A stretch of DNA of 11,183 nt. Source: Thermus sp. JCM 17653 (GTDB taxonomy: Bacteria; Deinococcota; Deinococci; Deinococcales; Thermaceae). The first letter of the stretch is position 1; each line of letters begins with the position of its first letter. Of the stretch, positions 8,222 through 11,183 are shown piece by piece. Where the stretch lies: positions 1-11,183 of the forward strand of contig BBBN01000033.1 of assembly GCA_001311585.1 (NCBI GenBank), given 5' to 3'. Position numbers and translations under genes: made by a program. The notes below the pieces were generated by a model that saw nothing but the letters and a program-made list of their open reading frames with translations, ran no database searches and was not told where the DNA came from.

Positions 8222-9468
8222 AGCTTGCCTCCTGAATCCAGGCTGAAGCCTAGCCACAAGGCCTTGCCACAGGAGAAAAGCGTTGAGCCCCAGGACCAAG
8301 AGGGCTCCCGCCCAGGCCAGGGCCCGCACCCAGGGGGGGTTGACCAGGGAACCCATCACCCCGGGTCCTCAGTAAGCCGGACTAGGGGAAAAAGGGCGAA
8401 GGGAAGCTGGAAGGAGAGGACCACCTGGGAGAGGACGATGAGGGCCATGGGGGAGGCCCCCAGGGTGAGGGCGAAAGAGGCGGGCAGGACGGCGAACAGC
8501 CGGGTGAGGAGCGGAGCCTCGCCGGGTGGCTCCTCGCCCTTAGGAACCCCTCCACCACCACCTGGGCGGCAAGGGTGCCCGTGGTGGTGCTGGAAAGGCC
8601 GCTGGCCAGGAGGCCCACCCCGAAGGCCAGGCCGCCAGGGGCCCAGGAGGGGCCAGGGTGTGGTAGGCCTGGGCCAGGTCGCGATGACCAAGCCCCTCTG
8701 GTGGAAGACCGCCGCCGCCACCACCAGGATGGCCCCGTTCACCAGCCAAGCCCCCGAGAGCGCCAGCACCGTGTCCAGGAGGAGGAGGCGGTAGACCCTC
8801 TTGCGGGCCTCCCCCAGCCTCGTCTTCACCTGGGCCGAGTGCAAGAAAAGGTTGTGGGGCATGACCGTGGCCCCCAGGATGCCCAAGGCCACGTAGAGGC
8901 CCCCGGGGTCCAGGAGGTTTCCGTCGGGGAGGAAGGCATGGCGCAAGAGCCAGGGAGGGCAGGCTTGGCCAGGAAGAGCTCCGCCACGTAGCCAGGCCGA
9001 TGACCCCTACCAAGAAGGCGATGGCCCCCTCCACCGCCCGGAAGCCGAACCGCTCCAGGCGAAGGATCAGGAAGACGTCCAAAACGGTGAGCCAGGCGGC
9101 GAGGACCAAGGGTAGGCCGAAGAGGAGGTTCAGGGCCACGGCCATACCCATGAACTCGGCCAGGTCGGTGGCCACCATGGCCAGGAGGGCGGTGAGGAAG
9201 AGGAAGCGGCCGAAGCGGCCGGGGTAGCGGGCCCTAAGGTGCTCCGCCAAATCCCGCCCTGTGGCCACCCCCAGCTTGGCCGCCAGGGCCTGGAAGAGGA
9301 CGGCCATGGCGCTGGCCAGGGTAACCACGAAGAGGAGGCTGTAGCCGTAGCGGCTTCCCGCCTCGAGGCTCGTGGCCCAGTTCCCGGGGTCCATGTAGCC
9401 CACGGAAACCAGGAACCCCGGGCCCAAGTACCACCACCAGGGTCGGATTTAGGTAAGCCTAATCCCAT
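8219..9468 (-). CDS. mntH: Nramp-family Mn2+/Fe2+ transporter (seven frameshifts)
   Basis: Proton-coupled divalent metal importer of the inner membrane. The first-helix metal motif is present in GPGFLVSVGYMDPGNWATSL (DPGN about residues 26-29), and the sixth-helix motif in LGILGATVMPHNLFLHSAQV (MPH). Also visible are ATDLAEFMGMAVALNLLFGL, LLASGLSSTTTGTLAAQVVV, VLSQVVLSFQLPFALFPLVR and a final helix ending PGFRRQA at TAG 8221-8219. Coherent protein needs one extra base near 9438, 8991, 8950, 8681, 8631, 8541 and 8360; the restored 418 residues equal the family norm, so this is a normal gene under bad sequence. Start: ATG 9468, giving MGLGLPKSDP then WWYLGPG, supported by TATACT 7 nt upstream. 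The palindromic operator just inside the start suggests repression by metal. Confidence 0.9.
9449..9462. promoter_or_regulatory. DtxR/MntR-type operator palindrome
   Basis: TTAGGTAAGCCTAA has perfect TTAGG/CCTAA half-sites around TAAG, and the flanks extend the symmetry imperfectly (GGAT on the left, ATCC on the right). It resembles the TTAGG-based boxes known for DtxR/IdeR/MntR repressors. It spans codons 3-7 of the Nramp gene, about +7 to +20 if transcription starts at the ATG, where a bound repressor would block RNA polymerase. The regulator itself is not encoded in the window. Confidence 0.65.
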
Positions 9469-9475
9469 AGCGCCC

Positions 9476-9481
9476 AGTATA
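9476..9481 (-). promoter_or_regulatory. -10 box of the leaderless Nramp promoter
   Basis: TATACT (5/6 to TATAAT) ends 7 nt before ATG 9468. CTGAAG at about 20 bp upstream is the best, weak -35 candidate. There is no Shine-Dalgarno between box and ATG, which supports a leaderless mRNA and supports the start chosen for the Nramp gene. Confidence 0.6.
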
Positions 9482-9512
9482 CACCCCCTCTTGGGAAGGA
9501 GCTTCAGCCTCT

Positions 9513-9537
9513 TTTCAGGTGCTGTAGCATACTGAAA
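9513..9537. promoter_or_regulatory. Nested imperfect dyad upstream of the cytochrome gene
   Basis: Outer arms TTTCAG (9513-9518) and CTGAAA (9532-9537) enclose inner arms TGCT and AGCA around GT; the symmetry is broken only by one extra base on the right. It covers the likely -10 region of the cytochrome gene (TAGCAT 9525-9530 or CATACT 9528-9533) and could be a repressor site or a 5' hairpin. Confidence 0.4.
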
Positions 9538-9541
9538 GCCT

Positions 9542-9548
9542 GGAGGTG
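9542..9548 (+). promoter_or_regulatory. Shine-Dalgarno of the cytochrome c gene
   Basis: GGAGGTG lies 4 nt before ATG 9553. It is a strong match and fixes the start in front of the signal peptide. It shows that the + strand block uses leadered translation while the divergent Nramp gene does not. Confidence 0.75.
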
Positions 9549-9552
9549 AAGC

Positions 9553-10003
9553 ATGGGCAAGCGGAAGTGGGCGTATGCGGTCCTGGCCCTCGGCCTAGGC
9601 CTGGCCCTGGCCCAAAACGGCCAGGCCCTCTACGGGCAGCACTGCGCCACCTGCCACCAGGCAAACGGCCAGGGCCTCCCCGGGGCCTTCCCCCTTTGGC
9701 GGGGCACGTGCCGGAGATCCTGGCCAAGAAGGAGGGGCGCACCTACCTTCTGGACCTGATCCTCTTCGGGCTCCAGGGCCAGATCCGGGTGAAGGGCCAG
9801 GCCTACAACGGGGCCATGCCCGCCTGGGGTCCACAGCTTAAGGACGCTGAGGTGGCCGCCATCCTGAACTACGTGACCCAGGCCTTCGGCAACAAGCCCC
9901 TAAGGGGTTCAAGCCCTACGAGGCCAGCGAGGTGGCCAAGGAACGGGCCAAGAGGCTGACCCCGGAGAAGGTCTTGGCCCTTAGGAAGTCCCTCGGGCTC
10001 TAG
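9553..10003 (+). CDS. Monohaem class I cytochrome c (two frameshifts)
   Basis: Exported c-type cytochrome, restored length 150 residues. A signal peptide (KWAYAVLALGLGLALAQ) precedes QALYGQHCATCHQANGQGLP with the single CXXCH haem site at about residues 33-37. After a shift near 9693 (a C-run in TTCCCCCTTTGG) it reads GHVPEILAKKEGRTYLLDLI and AYNGAMPAWGPQLKDAEVAA, where the Met of GAMPAWG is the probable sixth haem ligand, then ILNYVTQAFGNKP. A second shift near 9900 gives a charged C-terminal helix (SEVAKERAKRLTPEKV) ending at TAG 10001-10003. It is likely a periplasmic electron carrier for a respiratory or other redox enzyme not in the window. The stop lies 1 nt before the response-regulator ATG, so the three genes form one operon. 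Confidence 0.9.
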
Positions 10004-10004
10004 C

Positions 10005-10663
10005 ATGGCGCGCCTTCTCCTCCTCGAGGACGACCCCGTCCTGGGTCAGGCGGTGGCGGAGGCCTTGGAGCAGCACGGCTTCCGCGTCCTTTGGGCCAAA
10101 GGGGAAGAGGAGGCCTGGAGCCTCGTCCTCGGTGAACCCCTGGACGCCTGGTCCTGGACGTGAGGCTCCCCGAGGGGGATGAGGCGGGCCTTCGCTTCGC
10201 CCGCGACCTCCGCCAGACGGGCATCCAAAGCCCCATCCTCTTCCTCACCGCCAAGGACGCCTTGGAGGACCGCCTGCGCGGGCTGGAGGTGGGGGAGGAC
10301 TACCTCACCAAGCCCTTCCACCTCCCGGAACTCATCGCCCGGGTCCGGGCCCTACTGAGGCGTGGGGAGGTGCGGCCCACCCGGGTGGAGGCGGGGGACG
10401 TGGTCCTAGAGGTGGAGGCGCGCCGGGTGCTCAGAGGGGGGACCCCCGTCACCCTCACCGCCAAGGAATACCAGGTGCTGGAGCTCCTCCTCCTGAACCG
10501 GGGCCGGCTCTTCGCCAAGGAAGAGATCCTGGAAAGGGTGTGGGGGCCGGGGTACGAGGGGGAGTCCAACCTCGTAGAGGTCTACGTGAAGAACCTGCGC
10601 AAGAAGCTGGGAGAGGAGCTGATAGAAACGGTGCGGGGACTCGGCTACCGCATCCCGGGATGA
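10005..10663 (+). CDS. OmpR/PhoB-family response regulator (one frameshift)
   Basis: Two-component transcription factor, restored length 219 residues. The receiver domain has the acidic pair at 9-10 (LLLLEDDPVLG), phospho-acceptor Asp about 52 (LVLDVRLPEG), Thr about 82 (ILFLTAKD) and Lys about 103 (DYLTKPF). A winged-helix DNA-binding domain follows from about 120 (TLTAKEYQVLELLLLNRGRL, then VEVYVKNLRKKLGEE and TVRGLGYRIPG). A shift near 10148 (GACGCCTGGTCC lacks one base) interrupts the frame just before the phospho-acceptor. The usual GADDYL is GEDYL here, one residue short. The ATG comes 1 nt after the cytochrome stop without a clear Shine-Dalgarno, and the stop overlaps the kinase ATG, so expression is coupled on both sides. 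Confidence 0.92.
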
Positions 10664-11183
10664 GCCTCCGGGCCCGCATCGCCCTCCTCACGGGACTCGT
10701 GGCCCTCTTGGGGTTGGGTCTGGGCCTTTTCCTTTCCAGCCTCCTCCTCTCCCGCCTGGCCCTCGCCGAGATGGACCGCACCCTGCGCCTTCAGGCCCAC
10801 ACCCTGTTGCAGGAGGCCCTGGCCGAGCCCGACCGCCAGGTGCTCCAGAGGAGGAGGCGGATCTGCTCTTCGGCGACTTCCCCGCCGCCGCCTGGATCTA
10901 CCAGGGGGAGAGGCCTGTCTGGCAGGGGGGGCTTCCCGGGGCGCCCACCCTGGTGAAGAGCGTGGCCCCGGGAAAGGCCGTGAGCGTGGCGGGCTGGAGG
11001 GCCTTGGCCCTCCAGCGGGAGGACCTGAAGGTGGTGGTGGCCCAGCCCCTGGGAGTGGTGGAGCGCCTGGCCCTCATCTACCTCCGCCTGGGCCTTCCCC
11101 TTCTCCTCCTGGCGGGCCTTTTCTCCGGGGGCCTGGCCTACCTCCTCCTGGGCCCCGCCCTGGCCCCCCTCAAGCGCCTGGCC
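10660..11183 (+). CDS. Sensor histidine kinase, N-terminal part (one frameshift; cut by window end)
   Basis: The ATG overlaps the regulator stop (ATGA), the standard layout for a cognate sensor. About 175 residues are visible: first membrane helix about 7-33 (RIALLTGLVALLGLGLGLFL), a periplasmic sensor region of about 100 residues with FGDFPAAAWIYQGERPVW and VKSVAPGKAVSVAG, a second membrane helix at about 137-162 (IYLRLGLPLLLLAGLFSGGL), and the beginning of a HAMP-like linker (GPALAPLKRLA). The His-containing and ATPase domains lie beyond the window. The frame shifts near 10847, where CTCCAGAGGAGG needs one extra base to read EEEADLLFGDFP. The sensor region has no motif I can tie to a signal. 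Confidence 0.85.

Noticed and set aside
389..10847. Programmed frameshifting or transcriptional slippage as explanation of the shifts
   Set aside because: Sites lack long A/T runs or slippery heptamers and occur in ordinary housekeeping families up to seven times in one gene.
1..11183. CRISPR arrays, tRNA or rRNA genes, insertion sequences
   Set aside because: No regularly spaced direct repeats, no tRNA-like cloverleaf, no transposase motifs or terminal inverted repeats seen on either strand.

Overview
The window is about 70% G+C with strong G/C bias at third codon positions. The proteins look like those of a thermophilic Deinococcota member, most likely Thermus; this is inferred from composition, protein style and leaderless-type start sites, not from a database match.

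Layout. (1) + strand, 1-59: tail of an unrecognised gene, then nagA (N-acetylglucosamine-6-phosphate deacetylase, from 70). (2) 1143-1513: intergenic stretch with a perfect 10-bp hairpin and, on the minus strand, remains of a small lipoprotein-like gene. (3) + strand, 1514-2448: AI-2E/PerM-family membrane protein, convergent with the next block and sharing its CTAG stop palindrome. (4) Minus-strand block 9468 -> 2445: Nramp metal transporter, secreted beta-propeller, secreted polysaccharide deacetylase, DUF5009-type membrane acyltransferase, exported transglutaminase-like/TPR protein, and a large APC-superfamily permease. Neighbours lie within 11 nt of each other or overlap. (5) Divergent + strand block from 9553: monohaem cytochrome c, OmpR-type response regulator, and a sensor kinase cut off by the window end.

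Quality. Almost every gene is interrupted by apparent one-base losses. I count 23 places where conserved protein sequence continues after moving to the frame given by one missing base. All go the same way, which points to sequencing or consensus error rather than gene decay. CDS spans below are given across these shifts as single genes; the beta-propeller (7297-8208) is the only clearly intact one.

Biology. The Nramp gene has a TATACT -10 box 7 nt before its ATG and a TTAGG/CCTAA palindrome just inside the start, which reads as a leaderless promoter under a manganese- or iron-sensing DtxR/MntR-type repressor. Three further genes of the block also carry a TAnnnT hexamer 5-7 nt before the start codon and no Shine-Dalgarno, so the block may be a chain of leaderless transcripts as well as an operon. 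The deacetylase, membrane acyltransferase and transglutaminase-like genes together suggest modification of an envelope polysaccharide. The link to metal uptake is only positional.
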